64,000 nucleotides of DNA from Treponema sp. Marseille-Q4130 (GTDB taxonomy: Bacteria > Spirochaetota > Spirochaetia > Treponematales > Treponemataceae). The position numbers and the translations under genes are program-made. Location of the stretch: contig NZ_JACSET010000005.1 in assembly GCF_014334325.1 (NCBI RefSeq), positions 146,448 through 210,447 on the forward strand, in the 5' to 3' direction. A model generated the notes under the pieces. It was given only the letters and a program-made list of their open reading frames with translations. It was not told where the DNA came from and ran no database searches. Shown in pieces: positions 33,366 to 42,539 of the stretch. Each line of letters opens with the position of its first letter. The first letter of the stretch is position 1.

Positions 33366-34487
33366 CTATATTTTTATCAATTCGTAATCGCGCACTCCCA
33401 TACCGACTTTTTCCGCGTGTTCGAGCTGCACTTTCCAATTCGTCGCCGGATGCACGTCGCAAAACCAATCGTTATGAGTGTGCTTCCGTTCGTCCATAAT
33501 GGTGCCGTGCAGATAGGGCTGGCGGTTCGTCATATCGGCGCACGCGGCGTCAAGAGCTACGGCATCGAACGATGCGAACATTCCGACATCGGGGATGATC
33601 GGCGCATCGTTTTCGGCGTGGCAGTCACAGAAAGGGGAGACGTCGACGATGAGCGATATGTGAAACTGTGGTCGCCCTTTGACGACGGCGGCGGCGTATT
33701 CGGCCATCTTTTTGCACAACACTTCATTCGTATTTTTTCCGACAGGATGCGTCGCATCTTTCGGACAGGCGCCGATGCATCTCCCGCAGCCGACGCAGAT
33801 TTCTTCATCGATGCGCGCTTTCCGTTTGCCGTCTTCGGTTTTAATAAATTCGATCGCGTCCTGTCCGCATTCGCGCGCGCACGCGCCGCAGCCTATGCAC
33901 AGATCTTCGTCGACTTCGGGTTTTCCGTCGTTGTGCTGTTCCATCTTTCCCGCTCTGCTCGCGCACCCCATACCGATATTTTTGATCGCTCCTCCGAAGC
34001 CCGTGCTTTCGTGCAGTTTAAAATGCGTCAGGGAAATGAACACGTCGGCGTCCATCACCGCATGCCCGATTTTTGCCTGCCTTATGTACTCGCCTTCGGG
34101 AAAATCGACATAGGCTTCGTCCGTCCCCTTTAATCCGTCGCCGATGATCACGTGACAGCCGCACGCAAGCGGATCGAAGCCGTCCATAAATGCCGCATCG
34201 AGGTGGTCGAGCGCGTTTTTGCGCAAGCCGGGATAGAGCGTATTGCAGTCGGTCAAAAAAGGTCTGCCGCCGATACTTTTAATAAATTCCGAAAGCGCTC
34301 TTGCGTAATTCGGGCGCAAGTACGCAAGATTCCCCGGTTCTCCGAAGTGCAGTTTTATCGCCGTAAATTTACCGTCGAAATCGATCGTTTCGATACCCGC
34401 TTTTTTAACAAGGCGGACGAGCTTTTGCATAAGGCTTTCGGTTTTTGTCGTTCGAAAATCCGCCCAATACACGTTCGCTTTTTCCAT
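33366..34487 (-). CDS. DUF362-type iron-sulfur protein with two 4Fe-4S clusters
   Basis: A 373-residue protein. Residues 1-180 form the DUF362 domain (MEKANVYWADFRTTKTES, AIKLHFGEPGNLAYLRPNYARALSEFI, FLTDCNTLYPGLRKNALDHLDAAFMDG). Residues about 190-255 hold two ferredoxin-like motifs: DLCIGCGACARECGQDAIEF and EICVGCGRCIGACPKDATHPV. These are CxxCxxCxxxC clusters, with ECG instead of ECP in the first. Such proteins act as redox modules in anaerobes. It precedes the helicase gene by 33 bases on the same strand; nothing in the sequence names its electron partner. Confidence 0.85.
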   Translation of the reverse strand: MEKANVYWADFRTTKTESLMQKLVRLVKKAGIETIDFDGKFTAIKLHFGEPGNLAYLRPNYARALSEFIKSIGGRPFLTDCNTLYPGLRKNALDHLDAAFMDGFDPLACGCHVIIGDGLKGTDEAYVDFPEGEYIRQAKIGHAVMDADVFISLTHFKLHESTGFGGAIKNIGMGCASRAGKMEQHNDGKPEVDEDLCIGCGACARECGQDAIEFIKTEDGKRKARIDEEICVGCGRCIGACPKDATHPVGKNTNEVLCKKMAEYAAAVVKGRPQFHISLIVDVSPFCDCHAENDAPIIPDVGMFASFDAVALDAACADMTNRQPYLHGTIMDERKHTHNDWFCDVHPATNWKVQLEHAEKVGMGVRDYELIKI

Positions 34488-34520
34488 AACCGCTCCTTTT
34501 CGAAGTATCTATATTACAGA

Positions 34521-36677
34521 TCAGTCCCTCACAAGCATCAAAGAATGCGATTGATATTCGGGCATAAAACGCTTTTTCGCGCCGCTTTCGAACTGCACCG
34601 CAATAACGAATTCTCCGTCGTCGCTCGTATCCGACGAAACGATTTGCCCGTATCCCCAGTCGTCGTGATAAACTCGGCTGCCTCGCTTCCATTTTTCCGA
34701 AAGCTCGCTTGCAGCTTCAGAGCGGCCGCTTTGCAGAGCGGATTTTTGCGGTCTTTCCCCGAGCACGCAAAAGGCGCTTTCAGCCTCTTCGATAAAAACG
34801 CTCGGCTGCATATACTCCGTTCGCCCGTACAGGCGGCGGCGAGCGCAGGATGTGACATAGAGTTCGTTTTGCGCCCGCGTTATGCCGACGTAAAAAAGGC
34901 GGCGCTCTTCTTCGAGTTCGCTTCCCGTTTTGTCGCCCCGCGGAAAGATGCCGTTTTCCAATCCCGTAATGACCACTCGCGGAAACTCGAGCCCCTTCGT
35001 GTTGTGCAGCGTAATGAGCGTTACCGCATCCCCTTCTCCATCATCGCCCGTTTCGAGCGAACGGTCAAGGGTAATAGAATCGAGAAACTGCAAAAGCCCG
35101 TCTTTCGTACACGCGTACAGCGACGCGCTGTTCATAAGTTCCTGCATATTCGCCGCGCGCTGCGTACCCGATATTTCGTCCTGAGTGCGATGATATTCGA
35201 GCAAGCCGGAAGCGTCGAGTATTTTTCCCACAAAGTGCGAAAGCCGCTCGTCTTCCGAAAATGATTTAATAATGTCGTCGTACGCACCGCAAAATTCGCG
35301 GATGCCCTCTTTCGCTTTTTTCCCCGCATCGTCGGCGCAGGCTTTTGCCGCTTCTACAAAACCGATCGATTTTTCGCGGGCGTATGAAACGATCGCCTCC
35401 TGCGTTTTTTCTCCGATGCCGCGTGAAGGTTTATTGACGATTCTGCGAAATGCGATTTCGTCGCGCTCGTTCGCGGCAAGCGATAAAAATGCAAGCGCGT
35501 CTTTAATTTCTTCCCGTTCGTAGAATTTCAAAGAGCCGACGACGGCGTAGGGTATCCGCCGGTGCAAAAATTCGTTTTCAAATCCGAGCGATTGTGCGTT
35601 CGTGCGGTATAAAATCGCCCAATCGCCGTAAGCCGTCTTTTTTTCCGCGTGCGCTTTTTCGATGAGCTCTGCGCAAAATCTCGCTTCCGCATCCTGATCG
35701 GGTAAATACACGAGTACGGGAGCCTTTCCCGCCCCCCGCTCGGCTTTGAGCGTTTTTCCGATGCGGTCTTCGTTGTTTTTTACGACGGCGTCCGCAGCTG
35801 CAAGAATCTTTCCCGTCGAGCGATAATTGCGCACGAGTTTAATAATTTTCGTGCCGGGGAATTTTTTGCGGAACGTCAAAATGTTTTGTACTTCGGCGCC
35901 GCGGAATCGGTAAATCGACTGATCGTCGTCGCCGACGACGCATACGTAAGTACCGCTCCCTTCGTCAGTACCCGAAAGCGTCTGCAAAAGTTTAAACTGA
36001 GCGACGTTCGAATCCTGATATTCGTCTACCATGATGACGCGGAAACGGAAACGCATCCGCTCGCGCACGGCGAGATTTTCTTCCATCACTTGTACAGGCT
36101 TCATTATTAAGTCGCCGAAATCGGCGTTTCCCGTTTCGGAAAGCCTTTGTTCATACGCGCGGTAGATCGCAGACAGATCTCCTGTCGAATCGACGGCGGA
36201 CAGATCGTCGTCGGGCGTAAGACAGTAATCCTTTGCAAGCGAAATTTTATGCGCGGCGAGCTCAGCCTGCTGGCGTCTGAGCGACGGAACAGCTTTCATC
36301 ACGAGAGTGGCCGCATCATCGTCGTCGTACACGGTAAACGACGGGTCAAGATTCGACTCGGCGGCGTAGCGGCGCAAAAACCACGCACCGAAGGAGTGGA
36401 ACGTGCGTATTTCCGCAAAGCACGCTCTGTCGTCGAGGGCGATCGCGCGCGAGCGCATTTCGTTCGCGGCTTTTTTCGTAAAGGTCACCGCGAGTATGGA
36501 TTCGGGCGGGATTTTTTTTTCGGCGATGAGGTAGGCGATCTTTGTCGTGATGACGCGAGTCTTTCCGCTTCCGGCTCCTGCAAGAATCAAAAGCGGACCG
36601 GCCGAATGTTCGACCGCATCTCTCTGTTCGGGGTTAAGCGTTTCCATATACGGGAGATTTGTCCGCGCATCGGTCAT
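34521..36677 (-). CDS. PcrA/UvrD-type DNA helicase
   Basis: About 718 residues when started at MTDARTNLPYMETLNPEQ; the ATG at 36677 overlaps the RimO stop by four bases (ATGA), so translation is coupled. The longer reading to 36848 is antisense-like filler inside rimO. Superfamily 1 motifs are in order: ILAGAGSGKTRVI (Walker A), EIRTFHSFGAWFLRRYA, VMVDEYQDSNVAQFKLLQTL (Walker B), VVGDDDQSIYRFRGAEVQNI, LVRNYRSTGKILAAAD and VTLITLHNTKGLEFPRVVITGLENGIFP. The C-terminal region ends in a Tudor-like SKWKRGSRVYHDDWGYGQIV. It unwinds DNA in nucleotide excision and mismatch repair. Confidence 0.95.
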   Translation of the reverse strand: MTDARTNLPYMETLNPEQRDAVEHSAGPLLILAGAGSGKTRVITTKIAYLIAEKKIPPESILAVTFTKKAANEMRSRAIALDDRACFAEIRTFHSFGAWFLRRYAAESNLDPSFTVYDDDDAATLVMKAVPSLRRQQAELAAHKISLAKDYCLTPDDDLSAVDSTGDLSAIYRAYEQRLSETGNADFGDLIMKPVQVMEENLAVRERMRFRFRVIMVDEYQDSNVAQFKLLQTLSGTDEGSGTYVCVVGDDDQSIYRFRGAEVQNILTFRKKFPGTKIIKLVRNYRSTGKILAAADAVVKNNEDRIGKTLKAERGAGKAPVLVYLPDQDAEARFCAELIEKAHAEKKTAYGDWAILYRTNAQSLGFENEFLHRRIPYAVVGSLKFYEREEIKDALAFLSLAANERDEIAFRRIVNKPSRGIGEKTQEAIVSYAREKSIGFVEAAKACADDAGKKAKEGIREFCGAYDDIIKSFSEDERLSHFVGKILDASGLLEYHRTQDEISGTQRAANMQELMNSASLYACTKDGLLQFLDSITLDRSLETGDDGEGDAVTLITLHNTKGLEFPRVVITGLENGIFPRGDKTGSELEEERRLFYVGITRAQNELYVTSCARRRLYGRTEYMQPSVFIEEAESAFCVLGERPQKSALQSGRSEAASELSEKWKRGSRVYHDDWGYGQIVSSDTSDDGEFVIAVQFESGAKKRFMPEYQSHSLMLVRD

Positions 36678-38194
36678 CGAGCATCTCCCGCATCGTAAAA
36701 ATCGCTCGCATATAAAAGCGGCGGAGAGACTGCCGTTACGCCTGCTACGCGAGACCGCTTTTTGTTGATTATTAAATTTGAAACAAGGTGAGAATCGATA
36801 TCGACGCCGCTCACGCTGTCGGCAAAAACGCGCACGACGTTTCCGCATTGCACGGCGCTCCGTTCGGCCTCATCGTCCCTGTCGTAGCGGACGACGAACG
36901 AACCGTCGACATCGGGCGCCTGAAACCATGCGCGCCCTATCGCAAGACCTTCTTCCCCCGCGACGACTTCTTCTATAAGCACGTCGTATTCTTTTCCGCA
37001 CCGTAATTTCAGACAGCTTTCGGTGATTTCGCTTTGGAGCGCTTCAAGCGCCCGCTTTCGCTCAAGCGCCGTCTTTTGAGGCACCCTGCCCTTCATCCCG
37101 TAGGAGGCCGTATCTTCTTCGCGGCTGTACGTAAAACAACCCGACCAATCGCTTTGTATATCGGAAAGAAAGCGCTGCGTGGAGGAAGCGGCTTTATCGG
37201 TTTCTCCCGGAAAGCCCGTCAAAAAAGTCGTCCTGATCGCAGCTTCCGGAAACGAAGATCGGATATCGCGCACGAGGCGCACGTATTCTTTTGCCGTACA
37301 CTTCCGGTTCATCGATTTAATAATTTCGTCGTCGCCCGACTGAAAAGGGATATCGAAATACGGAACGATGCGCGGATCTTTTTGCATGACGGGAAAGATA
37401 TCGCGGTTAAAGTGATCGGGGTGAATGTAGAGAAGACGCACGATAAAGCGGCCTTTGACAGCGGAGATTTTTTTCAGCAAACGGGCAAGCGCCGAATTTT
37501 TTTCAGTACCTTCGTTCGCGCCGTTCTCCCCTATGCACGGGAGCGGAAAACGCCCCGTACCGAAAACATCGTCTCCGTCTCCCGTACCGTAGGCCGCCAA
37601 ATCCTGTCCGATAAGATTGATTTCGTATACGCCGAGCAAGAGCAGCGTTTTAATTTCATCAACGATATCGTCCGCGCTTCGGCTCCGCACCGAGCCGCGT
37701 ATGATCGGGATTGCGCAAAAGCTGCAACGATTGCTGCAGCCTTCCGTAATCTTTACGTAGACGCAATTGCGATATGAAAGCAGCATCGTCCGTTTTCCGC
37801 ACGATATGCCGCGCTGCTCCGCAGTGACGACGGGACGCTTTCCCGCAAGAAGAGGGCGCACGACGGAATCGATCTTCGAAAGATCGCCGTTTCCGAAAAT
37901 GCCGTCCGCTTCGGGAAGAGAATCTTTCAGCACGTCCGCATAACGCTCGGCAAGGCATCCCGCAAGTAGCACTTTCGCATCGGGATAATTTTTTTTTGCG
38001 CGGAGAAGCGCATCGATCGATTCTTTTTTTGCAGAATTGATAAAACCGCACGAATTGACGATGATGATGTTCGCTTTCGACGCATCGAATGTTTGACGAA
38101 ACCCCAGAGATGTCAAATGAGATATGATGATTTCGCCGTCGACTTGATTTTTCGCACAGCCGTGCTCATCGATAAAAAATTCAGTCAAGTTCAA
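36674..38194 (-). CDS. rimO: Ribosomal protein S12 methylthiotransferase RimO
   Basis: About 506 residues if started at TTG 38194 (L in LNLTEFF), overlapping the upstream gene by 14 bases. No ATG lies near the true N-terminus. The MTTase domain begins TEFFIDEHGCAKNQVDGEII and has VNSCGFINSAKKESIDALL and LAGCLAERY. The radical SAM cluster is CSNRCSFCAIP, followed by INLIGQDLAAYG, LLYIHPDHFN and YSREEDTASYGM. A TRAM domain (CGKEYDVLIEEV, VDGSFVV) is at the C-terminus. YSREEDT and the long N-terminal form favour RimO over MiaB. At about 506 residues it is longer than the usual 440; a serine/lysine insert near residue 230 (GENGANEGTEKNSAL) accounts for part of this. Confidence 0.9.
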   Translation of the reverse strand: MNLTEFFIDEHGCAKNQVDGEIIISHLTSLGFRQTFDASKANIIIVNSCGFINSAKKESIDALLRAKKNYPDAKVLLAGCLAERYADVLKDSLPEADGIFGNGDLSKIDSVVRPLLAGKRPVVTAEQRGISCGKRTMLLSYRNCVYVKITEGCSNRCSFCAIPIIRGSVRSRSADDIVDEIKTLLLLGVYEINLIGQDLAAYGTGDGDDVFGTGRFPLPCIGENGANEGTEKNSALARLLKKISAVKGRFIVRLLYIHPDHFNRDIFPVMQKDPRIVPYFDIPFQSGDDEIIKSMNRKCTAKEYVRLVRDIRSSFPEAAIRTTFLTGFPGETDKAASSTQRFLSDIQSDWSGCFTYSREEDTASYGMKGRVPQKTALERKRALEALQSEITESCLKLRCGKEYDVLIEEVVAGEEGLAIGRAWFQAPDVDGSFVVRYDRDDEAERSAVQCGNVVRVFADSVSGVDIDSHLVSNLIINKKRSRVAGVTAVSPPLLYASDFYDAGDAR

Positions 38195-39275
38195 CGACCA
38201 CCAATCTGTATTTGCCTTCGGAATCGCGCACCCATTTGATGTCTTCAACGAGTACTTGCCCCGCTTTGCCGATTTCAAGATCGTAGCTTTTCGTATCGGC
38301 GATGACGGTAAATTTTACGGTATTGCCGTTCGACATCCACACGCGCACGCCGTTGTTCGCCGTCATCATGACGACTTCACCGTTCGTAAAATAATTTTCG
38401 CTCGAACGCTTTCGGTCGACTCTATAGCGGAATTCACACGGACCGCGGAAACTCGCGTTGACTGTAAAGGGATACGCACGGTTGTCTTCAAAAATGACCG
38501 TCTGCGGATGCCGTTGAGGAGAAAGCGAATTTTGTGAAGCATCTTCTATCGCGTTTTCGTCGATCGCGAGCATATCGCTGTCCTTGCGACGCACAAGCAT
38601 ACGCACTTCCGCACCGCGCGACGCATCGGTCGATGAGATATCGGAAACGTAGACGATGATGTCACCCTTTGCGTCGCCGTCGACGTCAAGCTCCGCTTCT
38701 TCGGCCAGATCCGTGCGAAGCGTACCGACAGGAGTATCGAGTCCGAACGATGTGAGCGTATCGCTCACGGTGAGGATGATTTTGCCTTTCTCCGACGGAT
38801 AGACGATTTTATCGCCGCGGAACAGCCGTTTTTCAAGCGGCTTATCGGTGAGCTCGTATGTTTTCGATTCCATACCCTGAGCGACGACGACGCTGCCGTT
38901 TTTATTCGCGTGAGATGATTTCGAAATTATTAAAATTACGAGAGCTGCCGCCGCGACAGCGAAGATAGCGGCACCGATGACGATCGGTACAAAACGAGAC
39001 GATTTGTGTTTAACGAACAATCCGTCGGGAACGGGAGATTCTTGGATCGCTTTGCTGCGGTACAGCGCCATAACGGTGTCGGGATTGACGCCGAGGTATT
39101 CCGCATAGTTGCGTAAAAAACCGACCATATAGGGTTCGCCGGGAAACACGGATGTGTCTTCCTCTTCCAATCCCCTGATGCATTCGACCGTCATAGACGT
39201 TTCGCGGGCAGCCGTATCCCTGTCGATATTTTTTTCTTCACGCGAACGTTTCAGAATCGTGCCGTAACTTTCCAT
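38181..39275 (-). CDS. RodZ-like protein (HTH domain plus transmembrane and beta-rich C-terminal region)
   Basis: A 364-residue protein. Residues 1-75 are a RodZ-type helix-turn-helix: YGTILKRSREEKNIDRDTAARETSMTVECIRGLEEEDTSVFPGEPYMVGFLRNYAEYLGVN, including the FxGxPYxxGFLRxYA phrase. A single membrane helix lies at residues 96-118. The C-terminal 240 residues, periplasmic by the positive-inside rule, contain two repeated strand-rich segments with charged connectors. RodZ links MreB to peptidoglycan synthesis for cell shape. It overlaps rimO and is followed upstream by lolA 12 bases away, so the three are one transcript. Confidence 0.83.
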   Translation of the reverse strand: MESYGTILKRSREEKNIDRDTAARETSMTVECIRGLEEEDTSVFPGEPYMVGFLRNYAEYLGVNPDTVMALYRSKAIQESPVPDGLFVKHKSSRFVPIVIGAAIFAVAAAALVILIISKSSHANKNGSVVVAQGMESKTYELTDKPLEKRLFRGDKIVYPSEKGKIILTVSDTLTSFGLDTPVGTLRTDLAEEAELDVDGDAKGDIIVYVSDISSTDASRGAEVRMLVRRKDSDMLAIDENAIEDASQNSLSPQRHPQTVIFEDNRAYPFTVNASFRGPCEFRYRVDRKRSSENYFTNGEVVMMTANNGVRVWMSNGNTVKFTVIADTKSYDLEIGKAGQVLVEDIKWVRDSEGKYRLVVVELD

Positions 39276-39287
39276 ACCGCGCCCGCC

Positions 39288-39974
39288 TTATTCGGAGAGA
39301 AGAAAATTATTATACACGTTTGCCGATGAAGGCGGATCGTAGATAAAACGCTGGTCGGGAATATCCTGATTCACTTTGTAAGCGGAAAACGTAAACACGT
39401 ATTCTTCACCCTGCGGAGTCGTCGCGGAAATCCGTCTGATAAGTTTCGTTTCCGCATTGACGGCGATCCTAATGGAACGGAACGCTTCGGTCGTATTGCG
39501 TCTGTCGAGCACGAGCTTTATAACTTTTTCGTCGGACGCATCGTCGAGGGGGACGGAATCCTGCCCGATTTCGTATTTGATCGTGTAGTAGCGGCTCATA
39601 AGCGAAAGCCCCTGCGATGTCGCAAGCGATACGCCGCCCGCACTTGAAGACTGCACCGACTGCTGCAGTACGGCGGAAGAGCCGGGAAGGTAAATCGTGA
39701 GGAGATCACCGTTAAACAATATGACCTGCTCGGCGGGCGTTGAAAAATCGATACGGAGCAGATCGGGACGCTTGAACGACACGCGCGCTTTCATCCGACG
39801 GCTCCCCATCGATACGTCCATATCCGCTTCGTAATCGCGGATCGACGCGTAAAAATCGGAAACGGTTTTAAAATAATCGCCGGCCGTCGTAATCGTCTGG
39901 GCAAAAACCGATCCACAAAAGCATATTGAAAAAAACGCTGCAAACCGAAGAGAAGCGTATTTCTTATTTAACAT
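39288..39974 (-). CDS. lolA: Outer-membrane lipoprotein carrier protein LolA
   Basis: A 228-residue exported protein with a signal peptide (FAAFFSICFCGSVFAQTITT). The LolA-like beta-barrel-type fold shows in DYFKTVSDFYASIRDYEADMDVSMGSRRMKARVSFKRPDLLRIDFSTPAEQVILFNGDLLTIYLPGS and the end DIPDQRFIYDPPSSAN. LolA carries lipoproteins across the periplasm to the outer membrane. The arginines and lysines of the hydrophobic pocket are plausible but not exactly assignable. It is the first gene of the lolA-rodZ-rimO-pcrA run. The 229-base gap upstream (39975-40203) holds the third GGGG repeat copy. Confidence 0.85.
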   Translation of the reverse strand: MLNKKYASLRFAAFFSICFCGSVFAQTITTAGDYFKTVSDFYASIRDYEADMDVSMGSRRMKARVSFKRPDLLRIDFSTPAEQVILFNGDLLTIYLPGSSAVLQQSVQSSSAGGVSLATSQGLSLMSRYYTIKYEIGQDSVPLDDASDEKVIKLVLDRRNTTEAFRSIRIAVNAETKLIRRISATTPQGEEYVFTFSAYKVNQDIPDQRFIYDPPSSANVYNNFLLSE

Positions 39975-40059
39975 AGACGCATTTTAATCGAGATAATTCA
40001 TAAGGTCAAGGCGCCGCTTGACAAAACAGGCGCTTCGGTAGATAATAACTCGCATTATC

Positions 40060-40105
40060 GGGGACTGCCGTCAAAAAACGCGGCTACTTTTTTGCGCGGT
40101 GTCCC
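40060..40105 (+). repeat. Interspersed GGGGACTG repeat, diverged copy 3
   Basis: GGGGACTGCCGTC starts this stretch, followed by CAAAAAACGCGGCTAC and a T run, and a closing GGTGTCCC. It aligns with copy 1 (6225-6264) and copy 2 (44447-44592) over CAAAAA...CGG..TACTTTTT. It is the most diverged of the three and lies in the gap between lolA and rpsD. Confidence 0.45.
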
Positions 40106-40203
40106 TTGCGTTTTATGCAAATCCATTTCCTTAATAATTGCATAAAACAACAATATCCTGCCGGAATCGGCATAATCAGTATCGATAAAAAGAGGTTTAA
40201 AGT

Positions 40204-40818
40204 ATGGCGGTAAAACAGCCTAAGGGTAAAATAGTCAGAAGGCTCGGCACCAATATTTTCGGCAATCCGAAATACAGCAAGCTCTTGACAAAGCGTCCGA
40301 ACGCGCCGGGAAAAGAGCGCGGTGCAAAACAGCGCGGCAAAACGTCAGTGTACGGGGAACAATTAAAAGAAAAACAAAAGTTCCGTCTTGCATACGGTAT
40401 GTCCGAAAAACAGTTCAGAAATCTGTTCGCGCGCGCACAGCGGATGGAAGGCATTACGAGCGACAATATGCTTTCGTTGATGGAACAGCGTTTCGACAAC
40501 ACCATTTTCAGAATGGGTTTTGCGGTAAGCCGAGCGCAGGCGCGTCAAATGGTTTCGCATTGCTATTTTTACGTTAACGGCAAACCGGCGAATATCCCTT
40601 CCATGCGGATCAAAGCGAAAGACGTCATCACGTCGAAAGAAAAGAAAGGCATTCAAAATCTTATCCGGCACAATTTGGTCACCGTTCAGGGAAATCGCGG
40701 AAGCTGGCTTACGGTCGATGAAGAAAAACTTTCGGCAACCGTCACTGCCCTTCCGTCGGCGAACGATATTCAGCCGGTCGGCAATATTCAGTACGTTATA
40801 GAATTCTATTCGCGCTGA
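40204..40818 (+). CDS. rpsD: 30S ribosomal protein S4
   Basis: A 204-residue S4 protein of standard length. It begins MAVKQPKGKIVRRLGTNIF, keeps QRGKTSVYGEQLKEKQKFRLAYGMSEKQFRN, and has the S4 RNA-binding domain LEQRFDNTIFRMGFAVSRAQARQMVSHCYFYVNGKPANIPS. The N-terminus lacks the zinc-binding cysteines seen in some bacteria (C- form). It is monocistronic here, outside the usual ribosomal operons, followed by a good terminator. S4 helps start assembly of the small subunit. Confidence 0.97.
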   Translation: MAVKQPKGKIVRRLGTNIFGNPKYSKLLTKRPNAPGKERGAKQRGKTSVYGEQLKEKQKFRLAYGMSEKQFRNLFARAQRMEGITSDNMLSLMEQRFDNTIFRMGFAVSRAQARQMVSHCYFYVNGKPANIPSMRIKAKDVITSKEKKGIQNLIRHNLVTVQGNRGSWLTVDEEKLSATVTALPSANDIQPVGNIQYVIEFYSR

Positions 40819-40857
40819 TAAGCGAAGCGCTTCCGGAACATCCGGCAGCACAAAGCA

Positions 40858-40890
40858 AACGGACGAGGGATTCCCCTTGTCCGTTTTTTT
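40858..40890 (+). terminator. Terminator of rpsD
   Basis: AACGGACGAGGG pairs with CCCTTGTCCGTT, with one internal G-T pair and a short loop, followed by seven T residues. It lies 40 bases past the rpsD stop. No other gene is visible in the 183-base gap to xseA. Confidence 0.85.
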
Positions 40891-40965
40891 TATCGGTTTG
40901 CAAATTTTGCCCGCACGAAAATCTCGCCCACGCGTGTCGAAAATCACACTTTCTCTGTCCACGCG

Positions 40966-40994
40966 TTGACCAGTTTTTCCATACGCTATAAAAT
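40966..40994 (+). promoter_or_regulatory. Promoter of the xseA-xseB-mutL operon
   Basis: TTGACC at 40966-40971, a 17-base spacer and TAAAAT at 40989-40994 are followed by seven bases and then the xseA ATG. There is no ribosome-binding sequence between them, so transcription probably begins at the start codon. Confidence 0.6.
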
Positions 40995-41001
40995 TACCGC
41001 T

Positions 41002-42240
41002 ATGGCACATTCGGCTCAAGACGCCTCCGCGTTTTTTTCCGTCACGCAGATCACAAATCTCATCAAAGAGATGATCGAAGGTTCGTTCGGCACCGTCGTC
41101 GTCGAAGGAGAGATTTCCAACTGCAAACTGACGAGCGCAGGTCACATCTATTTGACGCTGAAAGATTCCGGCGCGCAGCTCGGATGTGCGATGTGGCGGA
41201 GCGCGACGCCCTCTCTTTCGTTTTCGCCGAAAGACGGTATGCTCGTGCGCTGTACCGGGCGTCTTACGGTGTACCCGCCGCACGGTAAATATCAGCTCGT
41301 CATTTCGCGTATGGAAATCGCAGGCGCGGGAAATATTTTACAGATGCTCGAAGAGCGCAAAAAGCGCCTCGCCGCCGAAGGCATATTCGACGAAGCGCAC
41401 AAAAAACCGCTGCCGCTTTTTCCGAAAACGGTCGGTATCGTCACGAGCGCGACGGGAGCCGCCCTGCGCGATATCCTGCAGATTATGAAGCGGCGGAATC
41501 CCTGCGTATCGGCGGTCATTTTACCTGCGACGGTGCAGGGAGAAGGAGCGGCGGAAACGATCGTGAGGCAGATAAAGGCTGCAAATTATTTCCGGCTTTG
41601 CGACGTGCTCATCGTCGGGCGCGGAGGCGGCTCCCTCGAAGATCTGCTTCCCTTCAGCGACGAAGCGGTAGTACGCGCCGTCTATGAATCGAACATACCA
41701 GTGATTTCCGCCGTCGGACACGAAATCGATTGGGCGCTTTCCGATTACGCAGCCGATTTTCGAGCCCCGACTCCGTCGGCCGCAGCGGAAGCCGCAGTCC
41801 CGCTCAAAAGCGATATCATTCGTACGCTGCAAACCTATGCCGATACCTTCCATACGGAAATAAAACGCAAAGTCGAAAACATGAAACTCGTCGTACACAC
41901 GTTCAATCCCGAAAACCTCGAACTGCAGTTCCGAACTATCGAACAGCCGCTCCTCGCGCGCTTTGACGGCGCAAAAGTCGCGCTGCTGCAAAACATCGAT
42001 GAAAAATTAAAAGACGCGAAGCACCGCATCGCCCTGTGTACGCACGTACTCGAAAGCGCAAGTCCCGAAAAAATTTTTGCACGAGGCTATTCGATGGTGC
42101 GAGATACGGCAAGCGGAGAAGTCGTGCGGGATGCATCGCTCGTCGCAGTCGGAGCGGAACTTGAAATCGTTCCGGCAAAAGGACAACTTACGGCGACCGT
42201 CAAAAGCGTATACACAGAGACAAAGCACATTATTAATTAA
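41002..42240 (+). CDS. xseA: Exodeoxyribonuclease VII large subunit XseA
   Basis: About 412 residues when started at MAHSAQDASAFFSVTQI; the upstream in-frame ATG at 40966 lies inside the -35 box. The N-terminal OB-fold is visible in GTVVVEGEISNCKLTSAGHIYLTLKDSGAQLGCAMW. The central nuclease region has KTVGIVTSATGAALRDILQIMKRRNPCVSAVILPATVQGEGAAETIVRQI, IVGRGGGSLEDLLPFSDEAVVRAVYESNIPVISAVGHEIDWALSDYAADFRAPTPSAAAE, with the expected catalytic pattern. A coiled-coil region and the tail ARGYSMVRD follow. With XseB it degrades single-stranded DNA in mismatch repair and recombination. It heads the operon xseA-xseB-mutL. Confidence 0.93.
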   Translation: MAHSAQDASAFFSVTQITNLIKEMIEGSFGTVVVEGEISNCKLTSAGHIYLTLKDSGAQLGCAMWRSATPSLSFSPKDGMLVRCTGRLTVYPPHGKYQLVISRMEIAGAGNILQMLEERKKRLAAEGIFDEAHKKPLPLFPKTVGIVTSATGAALRDILQIMKRRNPCVSAVILPATVQGEGAAETIVRQIKAANYFRLCDVLIVGRGGGSLEDLLPFSDEAVVRAVYESNIPVISAVGHEIDWALSDYAADFRAPTPSAAAEAAVPLKSDIIRTLQTYADTFHTEIKRKVENMKLVVHTFNPENLELQFRTIEQPLLARFDGAKVALLQNIDEKLKDAKHRIALCTHVLESASPEKIFARGYSMVRDTASGEVVRDASLVAVGAELEIVPAKGQLTATVKSVYTETKHIIN

Positions 42241-42260
42241 TAATTTACAAGGAGTCCGTC

Positions 42261-42539
42261 ATGAAAAATTTTGCAAAAAATCTTGAAACGCTTGAAAAGC
42301 TTACCGCCGATATCAAGCGCGACGACATATCGCTCGAAGATGCGCTCAAAGATTTCGAAATGGGCATAAAACTTGCGCGCGGCATGGAAGCCGAAATCGA
42401 CAGGATCGAAGGAAAGATCCAAATGCTCATGAACGAACCCGCTCCCGAAAGCGCGGATACGCCCGAACTCGATCTCTTTTCGGGTACCGACGAAGCGACG
42501 GGAACGGCGGGTGCCCCGCAGGAGGGCACGCGTCAATGA
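42261..42539 (+). CDS. xseB: Exodeoxyribonuclease VII small subunit XseB
   Basis: A 92-residue protein. It has the family helical pattern FAKNLETLEKLTADIKRDDISLEDALKDFEMGIKLARGMEAEIDRIEGKIQML, including the DxxLEDALxxFExGxxL core, followed by a disordered acidic tail (EPAPESADTPELDLFSGTDEATGTAGAPQEGTRQ). The family length is 60-90 residues, so only the tail is long. It lies 20 bases after xseA with AAGGAG before the ATG, and its stop overlaps the mutL start by four bases. Confidence 0.92.
   Translation: MKNFAKNLETLEKLTADIKRDDISLEDALKDFEMGIKLARGMEAEIDRIEGKIQMLMNEPAPESADTPELDLFSGTDEATGTAGAPQEGTRQ

Noticed and set aside
36677-36848. N-terminal extension of the PcrA-type helicase
   Set aside because: It lies inside rimO and encodes Arg-rich filler; the ATG at 36677 overlaps the rimO stop and begins a normal helicase N-terminus.
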